This document shows positions 13,501-26,500 of a stretch of DNA of 64,000 bases, one piece after another (the stretch's first letter is position 1; each line of letters opens with the position of its first letter). Origin of the DNA: Halisarca cf. caerulea (lineage: Eukaryota > Porifera > Demospongiae > Chondrillida > Halisarcidae); assembly GCA_963170055.1 (NCBI GenBank), contig CAUJGJ010000217.1, forward strand, positions 62,001 through 126,000, written 5' to 3'. Position numbers and translations under genes: made by a program. Below the pieces are notes generated by a model, which made no database searches, had not been told where the DNA came from, and saw only the letters and a program-made list of their open reading frames with translations.

Positions 13501-15235
13501 GTGTATTTGTGTAGTGTTGGATATGCTGGTGCTAATACCAATATTTGGCACTAGCACCACGCACATTCCCAGTGGAAACACATGTAGTTTCTGAAGTGCT
13601 GTGGGCGTATTTGTGTAGTGTTGGATATGCTGGTGCTAATACCAATATTTGGCACTAGCACCACGCACATTCCCAATGGACACACATGACCTTTCTGAAG
13701 TGCTGTGGGCGTATTTGTGTAGTGTTGGATATGCTGGTGCTAATACCAATATTTGGCACTAGCACCACGCACATTACCAGTGGACACACATGACCTTTCT
13801 GAAGTGCTGTGGGCGTATTTGTGTAGTGTTGGATATGCTGGTGCTAATACCAATATTTGGCACTAGCACCACGCACATTCCCAGTGGAAACACATGAAGT
13901 TTCTGAAGTGCTGTGGGCGTATTTGTGTAGTGTTGGATATGCTGCTGCTAATACCAATATTTGGCACTAGCATATCACACATTCCCAGTGGACACACATG
14001 AAGTTTCTGAAGTGCTGTGGGCGTATTTGTGTAGTGTTGGATATGCTTCTGCTAATACCAATATTTGGCACTAGCACCACGCACATTCCCAGTGGACACA
14101 CATGAAGTTTCTTATATGCTGTGGGCGTATTTGTGTAGTGTTGGATATGCTGGTGCTAATACCAATATTTGGCACTAGCACCACGCACATTCCCAGGGGA
14201 CACACATGACCTTTCTTAAGTGCTGTGGGCGTATTTGTGTAGTGTTGGATATGCTGGTTCTAATACCAATATTTGGCACTAGCAACACACACATTCCCAG
14301 TGGACACACATGAAGTTTCTGAAGTGCTGTAGGGGTATTTGTGTAGTGTTGGATATGCTGGTGCTAATACCAATATTTGGCACTAGCACCACGTACATTC
14401 CCAGTGGAAACACATGAAGTTTCTTAACTACTGTGGGTGTATTTGTGTAGTGTTGGATATGCTGGTACTATTACCAATATTTGGCACTAGCACCAAGCAC
14501 ATTCCCAGGGGACACACATGACCTTTCTAAAGTGCTGTGGGCGTATTTGTGTAGTGTTGGATATGCTGGTGCTAATACCAATATTTGGCACTAGCACCAC
14601 GCACATTCCCAAGGGACACACATGACCTTTCTAAAGTGCTGTGGGCGTATTTGTGTAGTGTTGGATATGCTGCTGCTAATACCAATATTTGGCAATAGCA
14701 CCACGCACATTACCAGTGGACACACATGACCTTTCTGAAGTGCTGTGGGCGTATTTGTGTAGTGTTGGATATGCTGGTGCTAATACCAATATTTGGCACT
14801 AGCACCACGCACATTCCCAGTGGACACACATGAAGTTTCTTAACTACTGTGGGCGTATTGGTGTAGTGTTGGATATGCTGGTGCTAATACCAATATTTGG
14901 CACTAGCACCACGCACATTCCCAGGGGACACACATGACCTTTCTGAAGTGCTGTGGGCGTATTTGTGTAGTGTTGGATATGCTGGTGCTAATACCAATAT
15001 TTGGCACTAGCACCACGCACATTCCCAGTGGACACACATGAAGTTTCTGAAGTGCTGTGGGTGTATTTGTGTAGTGTTGGATATGCTGGTGCTAATACCA
15101 ATATTTGGCACTAGCACCACGCACATTCCCAGTGGAAACACATGTAGTTTCTGAAGTGCTGTGGGCGTATTTGTGTAGTGTTGGATATGCTGGTGCTAAT
15201 ACCAATATTTGGCACTAGCACCACGCACATTCCCA
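10540..15235 (+). repeat. 1,560-bp (15-unit) higher-order repeat, about three copies
   Basis: Diagnostic variants recur every 1,560 bp: CATGTAGTTTC at about 12,022, 13,582 and 15,142; CATATCACAC at 12,411 and 13,971 (CATCACACAC in the first copy near 10,851); TTCTTATATGC near 10,990, 12,550 and 14,110; and CAAGGGACAC. The first copy is the most diverged and starts with irregular units near 10,450-10,560. The pattern stops at 15,236, where CCCAATGG becomes CCCAGTGG. Confidence 0.83.
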
Positions 15236-15890
15236 GTGGACACACATGAAGTTTCTGAAGTGCTATGGGCGTATTTGTGTAGTGTTGGATATGCTGGTGC
15301 TAATACCAATATTTGGCACTAGCACCACGCACATTCCCAGTGGACACACATGAAGTTTCTTAACTACTGTGGGCGTATTTGTGTAGTGTTGGATATGCTG
15401 GTGCTAATACCAATATTTGGCACTAGAACCAAGCACATTCCCAGGGGACACAAATGACCTTTCTAAAGTGCTGTGGGCGTATTTGTGTAGTGTTGGATAT
15501 GATGGTGCTAATACCAATATTTGGCACTAGCACCACGCACATTCCCAGTGGACACACATGACCTTTCTGAAGTGCTGTGGGCGTATTTGTGTAGTGTTGC
15601 ATATGCTGGTGCTAATACCAATATTTGGCACTAGCACCACGCACATTCCCAGTGGACACACATGACCTTTCTGAAGTGCTGTGGGTGTATTTGCGTAGTG
15701 TTGGATATGCTGGTGCTAATACCAATATTTGGCACTAGCACCACGCTCATTCCCAGTGGACACACATGACCTTTCTGAAGTTCTGTGGGCGTATTTGTGT
15801 AGTGTTGGATATGCTGGTGCTAATACCAATATTTGGCACTAGCACCACGCACATTCCCAGTGGACACACATGAAGTTTCTTAACTACTGT

Positions 15891-15910
15891 GGGCGTATTG
15901 GTAATGTGCG
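15891..15910. other. Array inversion junction with TGGT microhomology
   Basis: Forward-strand units run to GGGCGTATT at 15,891-15,899, and the sequence then continues as GGTAATGTGCG, which belongs to inverted units (CACTGGTAATG). A forward unit at 14,851-14,862 carries the variant GGGCGTATTGGT. If the forward parent had that variant, the two parents share TGGT at 15,899-15,902. No spacer, foreign sequence or target-site duplication is visible. The orientation switch is direct observation. A microhomology-mediated fold-back or inversion is inference, and a misassembly between inverted repeats remains possible. Confidence 0.92.
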
Positions 15911-16729
15911 TGGTTCTAGTGCCAAATATTGGTATTAGCACCAGCATATCCAACACTACACAAATACGCCCACAGCACTTCAGAAAGGTCATGTGTGTCC
16001 CCTGGGAATGTGCGTGGTGCTAGTGCCAAATATTGGTATTAGCACCACCATATCCAACACTACACAAATACGCCCACAGCACTTCAGATAGGTCATGTGT
16101 GTAAACTGGGAATGTGCTTGGTGCTAGTGCCAAATATTGGTATTAGCACCAGCATATCCAACACTACACAAATACGCCCACAGCACTTCAGAAACTTCAT
16201 GTGTGTCCACTGGGAATGTGCTTGGTGCTAGTGCCAAATATTGGTATTAGCACCAGCATATCCAACACTACACAAATACGCCCACAGCACTTCAGAAAGG
16301 TCATGTGTGTCCACTGGTAATGTGCGTGGTGCTAGTGCCAAATATTGGTATTAGCACCAGCATATGCAACACTACACAAATACGCTCACAGCACTTCAGA
16401 AAGGTCATGTGTGTCCACTGGGAATGTGCGTGGTGCTAGTGCCAAATATTGGTATTAGCACCAGCATATCCAACACTACACAAATACGCCCACAGCACTT
16501 TAGAAAGGTCATGTGTGTCCCCTGGGAATGTGCTTGGTTCTAGTCCCAAATATTGGTATTAGTACCAGCATATCCAACACTACACAAATACGCCCACAGT
16601 AGTTAAGAAACTTCATGTGTGTCCACTGGGAATGTGCGTGGTGCTAGTGCCAAATATTGGTATTAGCACCAGCATATCCAACACTACACAAATACGCCCA
16701 CAGCACTTCAGAAACTTCATGTGTGTCCA

Positions 16730-19700
16730 CTGGGAATGTGCGTGGTGCTAGTGCCAAATATTGGTATTAGCACCAGCATATCCAACACTACACAAATACA
16801 CCCACAGCACTTCAGAAACTTCATGTGTGTCCACTGGGAATGTGCGTGGTGCTAGTGCCAAATATTGGTATTAGCACCAGCATATCCAACACTACACAAA
16901 TACGCCCACAGCACTTCAGAAAGGTCATGTGTGTCCCCTGGGAATGTGCGTGGTGCTAGTGCCAAATATTGGTATTAGCACCAGCATATCCAACACTACA
17001 CAAATACGCCCACAGTAGTTAAGAAACTTCATGTGTGTCCACTGGGAATGTGCGTGGTGCTAGTGCCAAATATTGGTATTAGCACCAGCATATCCAACAC
17101 TACACAAATACGCCCACAGCACTTCAGAAAGGTCATGTGTGTCCACTGGTAATGTGCGTGGTGCTATTGCTAAATATTGGTATTAGCACCAGCATATCCA
17201 ACACTACACAAATACGCCCACAGCACTTCAGAAAGGTCATGTGTGTCCACTGGGAATGTGCGTGGTGCTAGTGCCAAATATTGGTATTAGCACCAGCATA
17301 TCCAACACTACATAAATACGCCCACAGCACTTCAGAAAGGTCATGTGTGTCCCCTGGGAATGTGCTTGGTGCTAGTGCCAAATATTGGTAATAGTACCAG
17401 CATATCCAACACTACACAAATACGCCCACAGTAGTTAAGAAACTTCATGTGTGTCCACTGGGAATGTGCGTGGTGCTAGTGCCAAATATTGGTATTAGCA
17501 CCAGCATATCCAACACTACACAAATACCCCTACAGCACTTCAGAAACTTCATGTGTGTCCACTGGGAATGTGTGTGTTGCTAGTGCCAAATATTGGTATT
17601 AGCACCAGCATATCCAACACTACACAAATACGCCCACAGCACTTCAGAAACTTTATGTGTGTCCACTGGGAATGTGCGTGGTGCTAGTGCCAAATATTGG
17701 TATTAGCACCAGCATATCCAACACTACACAAATACGCCCACAGTAGTTAAGAAACTTCATGTGTGTCCACAGGGAATGTGCGTGGTGCTAGTGCCAAATA
17801 TTGGTATTAGCACCAGCATATCCAACACTACACAAATACGCCCACAGCACTTCAGAAAGGTCATGTGTGTCCACTGGTAATGTGCGTGGTTCTAGTGCCA
17901 AATATTGGTATTAGAACCAGCATATCCAACACTACACAAATACGCCCACAGCACTTCAGAAAGGTCATGTGTGTCCCCTGGGAATGTGCGTGGTGCTAGT
18001 GCCAAATATTGGTATTAGCACCACCATATCCAACACTACACAAATACGCCCACAGCACTTCAGATAGGTCATGTGTGTAAACTGAGAATGTGCTTGGTGC
18101 TAGTGCCAAATATTGGTATTAGCACCAGCATATCCAACACTACACAAATACGCCCACAGTAGTTAAGAAACTTCATGTGTTTCCACTGGGAATGTGCGTG
18201 GTGCTAGTGCCAAATATTGGTATTAGCACCAGCATATCCAACACTACACAAATACGCCCACAGCACTTCAGAAAGGTCATGTGTGTCCACTAGGAATGAG
18301 CGTGGTGCTAGTGCCAAATATTGGTATTAGCTCCAGCATATCCAACACTACGCAAATAAACCCACAGCACTTCAGAAACTTCATGTGTGTCCACTGGGAA
18401 TGTGCGTGGTGCTAGTGCCAAATATTGGTATTAGCACCAGCATATGCAACACTACACAAATACGCCCACAGCACTTCAGAAAGGTCATGTGTGTCCACTG
18501 GGAATGTGCGTGGTGCTAGTGCCAAATATTGGTATTAGCACCAGCATATCCAACACTACACAAATACACCCACAGCACTTCAGAAACTTCATGTGTGTCC
18601 ACTGGGAATGTGCGTGGTGCTAGTGCCAAATATTGGTATTAGCACCAGCATATCCAACACTACACAAATACGCCCACAGCACTTCAGAAAGGTCATGTGT
18701 GTCCCCTGGGAATGTGCGTGGTGCTAGTGCCAAATATTGGTATTAGTACCAGCATATCCAACACTACACAAATACGCCCACAGTAGTTAAGAAACTTCAT
18801 GTGTGTCCACTGGGAATGTGCGTGGTGCTAGTGCCAAATATTGGTATTAGCACCAGCATATCCAACACTACACAAATACGCCCACAGCACTTCAGAAAGG
18901 TCATGTGTGTCCACTGGTAATGTGCGTGGTGCTATTGCCAAATATTGGTATTAGCACCAGCATATCCAACACTACACAAATACGCCCACAGCACTTCAGA
19001 AAGGTCATGTGTGTCCACTGGGAATGTGCGTGGTGCTAGTGCCAAATATTGGTATTAGCACCAGCATATCCAACACTACATAAATACGCCCACAGCACTT
19101 CAGAAAGGTCATGTGTGTCCCCTGGGAATGTGCTTGGTGCTAGTGCCAAATATTGGTAATAGTACCAGCATATCCAACACTACACAAATACGCCCACAGT
19201 AGTTAAGAAACTTCATGTGTGTCCACTGGGAATGTGCGTGGTGCTATTGCCAAATATTGGTATTAGCACCAGCATATCCAACACTACACAAATACCCCTA
19301 CAGCACTTCAGAAACTTCATGTGTGTCCACTGGGAATGTGTGTGTTGCTAGTGCTAAATATTGGTATTAGCACCAGCATATCCAACACTACACAAATACG
19401 CCCACAGCACTTCAGAAACTTTATGTGTGTCCACTGGGAATGTGCGTGGTGCTAGTGCCAAATATTGGTATTAGCACCAGCATATCCAACACTACACAAA
19501 TACGCCCACAGTAGTTAAGAAACTTCATGTGTGTCCACAGGGAATGTGCGTGGTGCTAGTGCCAAATATTGGTATTAGCACCAGCATATCCAACACTACA
19601 CAAATACGCCCACAGCACTTCAGAAAGGTCATGTGTGTCCACTGGTAATGTGCGTGGTTCTAGTGCCAAATATTGGTATTAGAACCAGCATATCCAACAC

Positions 19701-20660
19701 TACACAAATACGCCCACAGCACTTCAGAAAGGTCATGTGTGTCCCCTGGGAATGTGCGTGGTGCTAGTGCCAAATATTGGTATTAGCACCACCATATCCA
19801 ACACTGCACAAATACGCCCACAGCACTTCAGATAGGTCATGTGTGTAAACTGAGAATGTGCTTGGTGCTAGTGCCAAATATTGGTATTAGCACCAGCATA
19901 TCCAACACTACACAAATACGCCCACAGTAGTTAAGAAACTTCATGTGTTTCCACTGGGAATGTGCGTGGTGCTAGTGCCAAATATTGGTATTAGCACCAG
20001 CATATCCAACACTACACAAATACGCCCACAGCACTTCAGAAAGGTCATGTGTGTCCACTAGGAATGAGCGTGGTGCTAGTGCCAAATATTGGTATTAGCT
20101 CCAGCATATCCAACACTACGCAAATAAACCCACAGCACTTCAGAAACTTCATGTGTGTCCACTGGGAATGTGCGTGGTGCTAGTGCCAAATATTGGTATT
20201 AGCACCAGCATATCCAACACTACACAAATACGCCCACAGCACTTCAGAAAGGTCATGTGTGTCCACTGGGAATGTGCGTGGTGCTAGTGCCAAATATTGG
20301 TATTAGCACCAGCATATCCAACACTACACAAATACACCCACAGCACTTCAGAAACTTCATGTGTGTCCACTGGGATTGTGCGTGGTGCTAGTGCCAAATA
20401 TTGGTATTAGCACCAGCATATCCAACACTACACAAATACGCCCACAGCACTTCAGAAAGGTCATGTGTGTCCCCTGGGAATGTGCGTGGTGCTAGTGCCA
20501 AATATTGGTATTAGCACCAGCATATCCAACACTACACTAATACGCCCACAGTAGTTAAGAAACTTCATGTGTGTCCACTGGGAATGTGCGTGGTGCTAGT
20601 GCCAAATATTGGTATTAGCACCAGCATATCCAACACTACACAAATACGCCCACAGCACTT
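16730..20660 (-). repeat. 1,768-bp (17-unit) higher-order repeat
   Basis: About 2.2 copies. Markers 1,768 bp apart include AATACACCC (about 16,797/18,565), GTGCTATTGC (17,161/18,929), TGTGTGTTGC (17,571/19,339), AATAGTACC (17,390/19,158), GTAAACTGAG (18,071/19,839) and TAGGAATGAG (18,291/20,059). A few single-base differences separate the copies, for example GGGAATG versus GGGATTG near 18,605/20,373. Confidence 0.8.
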
Positions 20661-23604
20661 CAGAAAGGTCATGTGTGTCCACTGGGAATGTGCGTGGTGC
20701 TAGTGCCAAATATTGGTATTAGCACCAGCATATCCAACACTACATAAATACGCCCACAGCACTTCAGAAAGGTCATGTGTGTCCCCTGGGAATGTGCTTG
20801 GTGCTAGTGCCAAATATTGGTAATAGTACCAGCATATCCAACACTACACAAATACGCCCACAGTAGTTAAGAAACTTCATGTGTGTCCACTGGGAATGTG
20901 CGTGGTGCTATTGCCAAATATTGGTATTAGCACCAGCATATCCAACACTACACAAATACCCCTACAGCACTTCAGAAACTTTATGTGTGTCCACTGGGAA
21001 TGTGCGTGTTGCTAGTGCCAAATATTGGTATTAGCACCAGCATATCCAACACTACACAAATACGCCCACAGCACTTCAGAAACTTTATGTGTGTCCACTG
21101 GGAATGTGCGTGGTGCTAGTGCCAAATATTGGTATTAGCACCAGCATATCCAACACTACACAAATACGCCCACAGTAGTTAAGAAACTTCATGTGTGTCC
21201 ACTGGGAATGTGCGTGGTGCTAGTGCCAAATATTGGTATTAGCACCAGCATATCCAACACTACACAAATACGCCCACAGCACTTCAGAAAGGTCATGTGT
21301 GTCCACTGGTAATGTGCGTGGTTCTAGTGCCAAATATTGGTATTAGAACCAGCATATCCAACACTACACAAATACGCCCACAGCACTTCAGAAAGGTCAT
21401 GTGTGTCCCCTGGGAATGTGCGTGGTGCTAGTGCAAAATATTGGTATTAGCACCACCATATCCAACACTACACAAATACGCCCACAGCACTTCAGATAGG
21501 TCATGTGTGTAAACTGGGAATGTGCTTGGTGCTAGTGCCAAATATTGGTATTAGCACCAGCATATCCAACACTACACAAATACGCCCACAGTAGTTAAGA
21601 AACTTCATGTGTTTCCACTGGGAATGTGCGTGGTGTTAGTGCCAAATATTGGTATTAGCACCAGCATATCCAACACTACACAAATACGCCCACAGCACTT
21701 CAGAAAGGTCATGTGTGTCCACTGGGAATGTGCGTGGTGCTAGTGCCAAATATTGGTATTAGCACCAGCATATCCAACACTACATAAATACGCCCACAGC
21801 ACTTCAGAAAGGTCATGTGTGTCCCCTGGGAATGTGCTTGGTGCTAGTGCCAAATATTGGTAATAGTACCAGCATATCCAACACTACACAAATACGCCCA
21901 CAGTAGTTAAGAAACTTCATGTGTGTCCACTGGGAATGTGCGTGGTGCTAGTGCCAAATATTGGTATTAGCACCAGCATATCCAACACTACACAAATACC
22001 CCTACAGCACTTCAGAAACTTCATGTGTGTCCACTGGGAATGTGTGTGTTGCAAGTGCCAAATATTGGTATTAGCACCAGCATATCCAACACTACACAAA
22101 TACGACCACAGTAGTTAAGAAACTTCATGTGTGTCCACTGGGAATGTGCGTGGTGCTAGTGCCAAATATTGGTATTAGCACCAGCATATCCAACACTACA
22201 CAAATACGCCCACAGCACTTCAGAAAGGTCATGTGTGTCCACTGGTAATGTGCGTGGTGCTATTGCCAAATATTGGTATTAGCACCAGCATATCCAACAC
22301 TACACAAATACGCCCACAGCACTTCAGAAAGGTCATGTGTGTCCACTGGGAATGTGCGTGGTGCTAGTGCCAAATATTGGTATTAGCACCAGCATATCCA
22401 ACACTACATAAATACGCCCACAGCACTTCAGAAAGGTCATGTGTGTCCCCTGGGAATGTGCTTGGTGCTAGTGCCAAATATTGGTAATAGTACCAGCATA
22501 TCCAACACTACACAAATACGCCCACAGTAGTTAAGAAACTTCATGTGTGTCCACTGGGAATGTGCGTGGTGCTATTGCCAAATATTGGTATTAGCACCAG
22601 CATATCCAACACTACACAAATACCCCTACAGCACTTCAGAAACTTCATGTGTGTCCACTGGGAATGTGTGTGTTGCTAGTGCCAAATATTGGTATTAGCA
22701 CCAGCATATCCAACACTACACAAATACGCCCACAGCACTTCAGAAACTTTATGTGTGTCCACTGGGAATGTGCGTGGTGCTAGTGCCAAATATTGGTATT
22801 AGCACCAGCATATCCAACACTACACAAATACGCCCACAGTAGTTAAGAAACTTCATGTGTGTCCACTGGGAATGTGCGTGGTGCTAGTGCCAAATATTGG
22901 TATTAGCACCAGCATATCCAACACTACACAAATACGCCCACAGCACTTCAGAAAGGTCATGTGTGTCCACTGGTAATGTGCGTGGTTCTAGTGCCAAATA
23001 TTGGTATTAGAACCAGCATATCCAACACTACACAAATACGCCCACAGCACTTCAGAAAGGTCATGTGTGTCCCCTGGGAATGTGCGTGGTGCTAGTGCAA
23101 AATATTGGTATTAGCACCACCATATCCAACACTACACAAATACGCCCACAGCACTTCAGATAGGTCATGTGTGTAAACTGGGAATGTGCTTGGTGCTAGT
23201 GCCAAATATTGGTATTAGCACCAGCATATCCAACACTACACAAATACGCCCACAGTAGTTAAGAAACTTCATGTGTTTCCACTGGGAATGTGCGTGGTGC
23301 TAGTGCCAAATATTGGTATTAGCACCAGCATATCCAACACTACAAAAATACGCCCACAGCACTTCAGAAAGGTCATGTGTGTCCACTGGGAATGTGCGTG
23401 GTGCTAGTGCCAAATATTGGTATTAGCACCAGCATATCCAACACTACATAAATACGCCCACAGCACTTCAGAAAGGTCATGTGTGTCCCCTGGGAATGTG
23501 CTTGGTGCTAGTGCCAAATATTGGTAATAGTACCAGCATATCCAACACTACACAAATACGCCCACAGTAGTTAAGAAACTTCATGTGTGTCCACTGGGAA
23601 TGTG
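19016..23604 (-). repeat. 1,664-bp (16-unit) segmental copies
   Basis: The segment 19,016 to about 20,060 matches 20,680-21,724, and 20,680 to about 21,940 matches 22,344-23,604, both at a 1,664-bp offset. Markers are AATAGTACC at 19,158, 20,822, 21,862, 22,486 and 23,526, CTACATAAATACG, and the GGTTCTA/TAGAACC dyad. An extra 1,040-bp offset (20,822 to 21,862) shows a further internal copy. The copies are one unit shorter than the 17-unit repeat they overlap, as expected from unequal exchange out of register by one unit. Confidence 0.75.
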
Positions 23605-23639
23605 CGTGGTGCTAGTGCCAAATATTGGTATTAGCACCA

Positions 23640-26500
23640 GTATAACCAACACTACACAAATACGCCCACAGCACTTCAGAAACTTCTTGTGTGTCCACTG
23701 GGAATGTGCGTGGTGCTAGTGCCAAATATTGGTATTAGCACCAGCATATCCAACACTACACAAATACGCCCACAGCACTTCAGAAACTTCATGTGTGTCC
23801 AATGGGAATGTGCGTGGTGCTAGTGCCAAATATTGGTATTAGCACCAGCATATCCAACACTACACAAATGCGCCCACAGCACTTCAGAAATTTCATGTGT
23901 GTCCAAGGGGAATGTGCGTGGTGCTAGTGCCAAATATTGGTATTAGCACCAGCATATCCAACACTACACAAATGCGCCCACAGCACTTCAGAAATTTCAT
24001 GTGTGTCCAAAGGGAATGTGCGTGGTGCTAGTGCCAAATATTGGTATTATCACCAGCATATCCAACACTACACAAATACGCCCACAGCATATAAGGAACT
24101 TCATGTGTGTCCACTGGGAATGTGCGGGGTGCTAGTGCCAAATATTGGTATTAGCACCAGCATATCCAACACTACACAAATACGCCCACAGCATATAAGA
24201 AACTTCATGTGTGTCCACTGGGAATGTGCGTGGTGCTAGTGCCAAATATTGGTATTAGCACCAGCATATCCAACACTACACAAATACGCCCACAGCAGTT
24301 AAGAAACTTCATGTGTGTCCACTGGGAATATGCGTGGTGCTAGTGCCAAATATTGGTATTAGCACCAGCATATCCAACACTACACAAATACGCCCACAGC
24401 AATTAAGAAACTTAATGTGTGTCCAATGGGAATTTGCGTGGTGCTAGTGCCAAATATTGGTATTAGCACCAGCATATCCAACACTACACAAATGCGCCCA
24501 CAGCACTTCAGAAATTTCATGTGTGTCCAAAGGGAATGTGCGTGGTGCTAGTGCCAAATATTGGTATTAGCACCAGCATATCCAACACTACTCAAATACG
24601 ACCACAGCACTTCAGAAACTTCATGTGTGTCCACTGGGAATGTGCGTGGTGCTAGTGCCAAATATTGGTATTAGCACCAGCATATCCAACACTACACAAA
24701 TAGGCCCACAGCACTTCGGAAACTTCATGTGTGTCCACTGGGAATGTGCGTGGTGCTAGTGCCAAATATTGGTATTAGCACCAGCATATCCAACACTACA
24801 CAAATACGCCCACAGCAATTAAGAAACTTCATGTGTGTCCAATGGGAATGTGCGTGGTGCTAGTGCCAAATATTGGTATTAGCACCAGCATATCCAACAC
24901 TACACAAATGCGCCCACAGCACTTCAAAAATTTCATGTGTGTCCAAAGGGAATGTGCGTGGTGCTAGTGCCAAATATTGGTATTAGCACCAGCATATCCA
25001 ACACTACACAAATACGCCCACAGCAATTAAGAAACTTCATGTGTGTCCACTTTTAATGTGCGTTGTTCTAGTGCCAAATATTGGTATTAGCACCAGCATA
25101 TCCAACACTACACAAATACGCCCACAGCACTTAAGAAACTTCATGTGTGTCCAATGGGAATGTGCGTGGTGCTAGTGCCAAATATTGGTATTAGCACCAG
25201 CATATCCAACACTACACAAATACGCCCACAGCATATAAGGAACTTCATGTGTGTCCACTGGGAATGTGCGGGGTGCTAGTGCCAAATATTGGTATTAGCA
25301 CCAGCATATCCAACACTACACAAATACGCCCACAGCATATAAGAAACTTCATGTGTGTCCACTGGGAATGTGCGTGGTGCTAGTGCCAAATATTGGTATT
25401 AGCACCAGCATATCCAACACTACACAAATACGCCCACAGCAGTTAAGAAACTTCATGTGTGTCCACTGGGAATATGCGTGGTGCTAGTGCCAAATATTGG
25501 TATTAGCACCAGCATATCCAACACTACACAAATACGCCCACAGCAGTTAAGAAACTTCATGTGTGTCCACTGGGAATATGCGTGGTGCTAGTGCCAAATA
25601 TTGGTATTAGCACCAGCATATCCAACACTACACAAATACGCCCACAGCAATTAAGAAACTTCATGTGTGTCCAATGGGAATGTGCGTGGTGCTAGTGCCA
25701 AATATTGGTATTAGCACCAGCATATCCAACACTACACAAATGCGCCCACAGCACTTCAGAAATTTCATGTGTGTCCAAAGGGAATGTGCGTGGTGCTAGT
25801 GCCAAATATTGGTATTAGCACCAGCATATCCAACACTACACAAATGCGCCCACAGCACTTCAGAAATTTCATGTGTGTCCAAAGGGAATGTGCGTGGTGC
25901 TAGTGCCAAATATTGGTATTAGCACCAGCATATCCAACACTACACAAATACGCCCACAGCAATTAAGAAACTTCATGTGTGTCCACTTTTAATGTGCGTT
26001 GTTCTAGTGCCAAATATTGGTATTAGCACCAGCATATCCAACACTACACAAATACGCCCACAGCACTTAAGAAACTTCATGTGTGTCCAATGGGAATGTG
26101 CGTGGTGCTAGTGCCAAATATTGGTATTAGCACCAGCATATCCAACACTACACAAATACGCCCACAGCATATAAGGAACTTCATGTGTGTCCACTGGGAA
26201 TGTGTGGGGTGCTAGTGCCAAATATTGGTATTAGCACCAGCATATCCAACACTACACAAATACGCCCACAGCATATAAGAAACTTCATGTGTGTCCACTG
26301 GGAATGTGCGTGGTGCTAGTGCCAAATATTGGTATTAGCACCAGCATATCCAACACTACACAAATACGCCCACAGCACTTAAGAAACTTCATGTGTGTCC
26401 ACTGGGAATATGCGTGGTGCTAGTGCCAAATATTGGTATTAGCACCAGCATATCCAACACTACACAAATACGCCCACAGCAATTAAGAAACTTCATGTGT
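23640..26500 (-). repeat. Start of the second unit mixture, short 8-9 unit repeats
   Basis: From about 23,640 the unit types change. Units with GAAATTTCATG followed by CCAAAGG appear from about 23,885, along with CATATAAG and CAATTAAG types. The B type (AGAAAGGTC), last seen near 23,470, disappears. The CACTTTTAATG marker first appears at 25,051 and recurs at 25,987 and 26,819, spacings of 9 and 8 units. No non-repeat sequence marks the change. Confidence 0.75.

Larger units (their letters stand above)
1..15899 (+). repeat. 104-bp satellite array, forward block
   Basis: About 153 head-to-tail copies of a 104-bp unit. I set the unit start at TATGCTGGTG; later landmarks are CCAATATTTGG, CACGCACATTCCCAGTGG, ACACATGA, GGGCGTATTTGTGTAG and GTTGGA. 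Starts fall at 1, 105 and so on, and at 15,602 the phase is shifted by only +1, explained by one extra T near 2,101-2,105. Units differ by a few substitutions, mainly in the segment after ACACATGA (types A, B, C, D and E as defined in the summary) and in CCCAGTGG versus CCCAGGGG. No interrupting sequence is visible. Satellite identity is read directly from the sequence. A centromeric or other heterochromatic location is inference. The family is not one I recognise. Confidence 0.98.

Noticed and set aside
15900..15910. Mobile element insertion at the inversion
   Set aside because: No extra sequence, terminal repeats or target duplication are present. The join is unit to unit.
15747..15992. An 81-codon open frame across the inversion junction
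   Set aside because: It joins antisense readings of forward and inverted units by chance. Nothing in it differs from other satellite translations.
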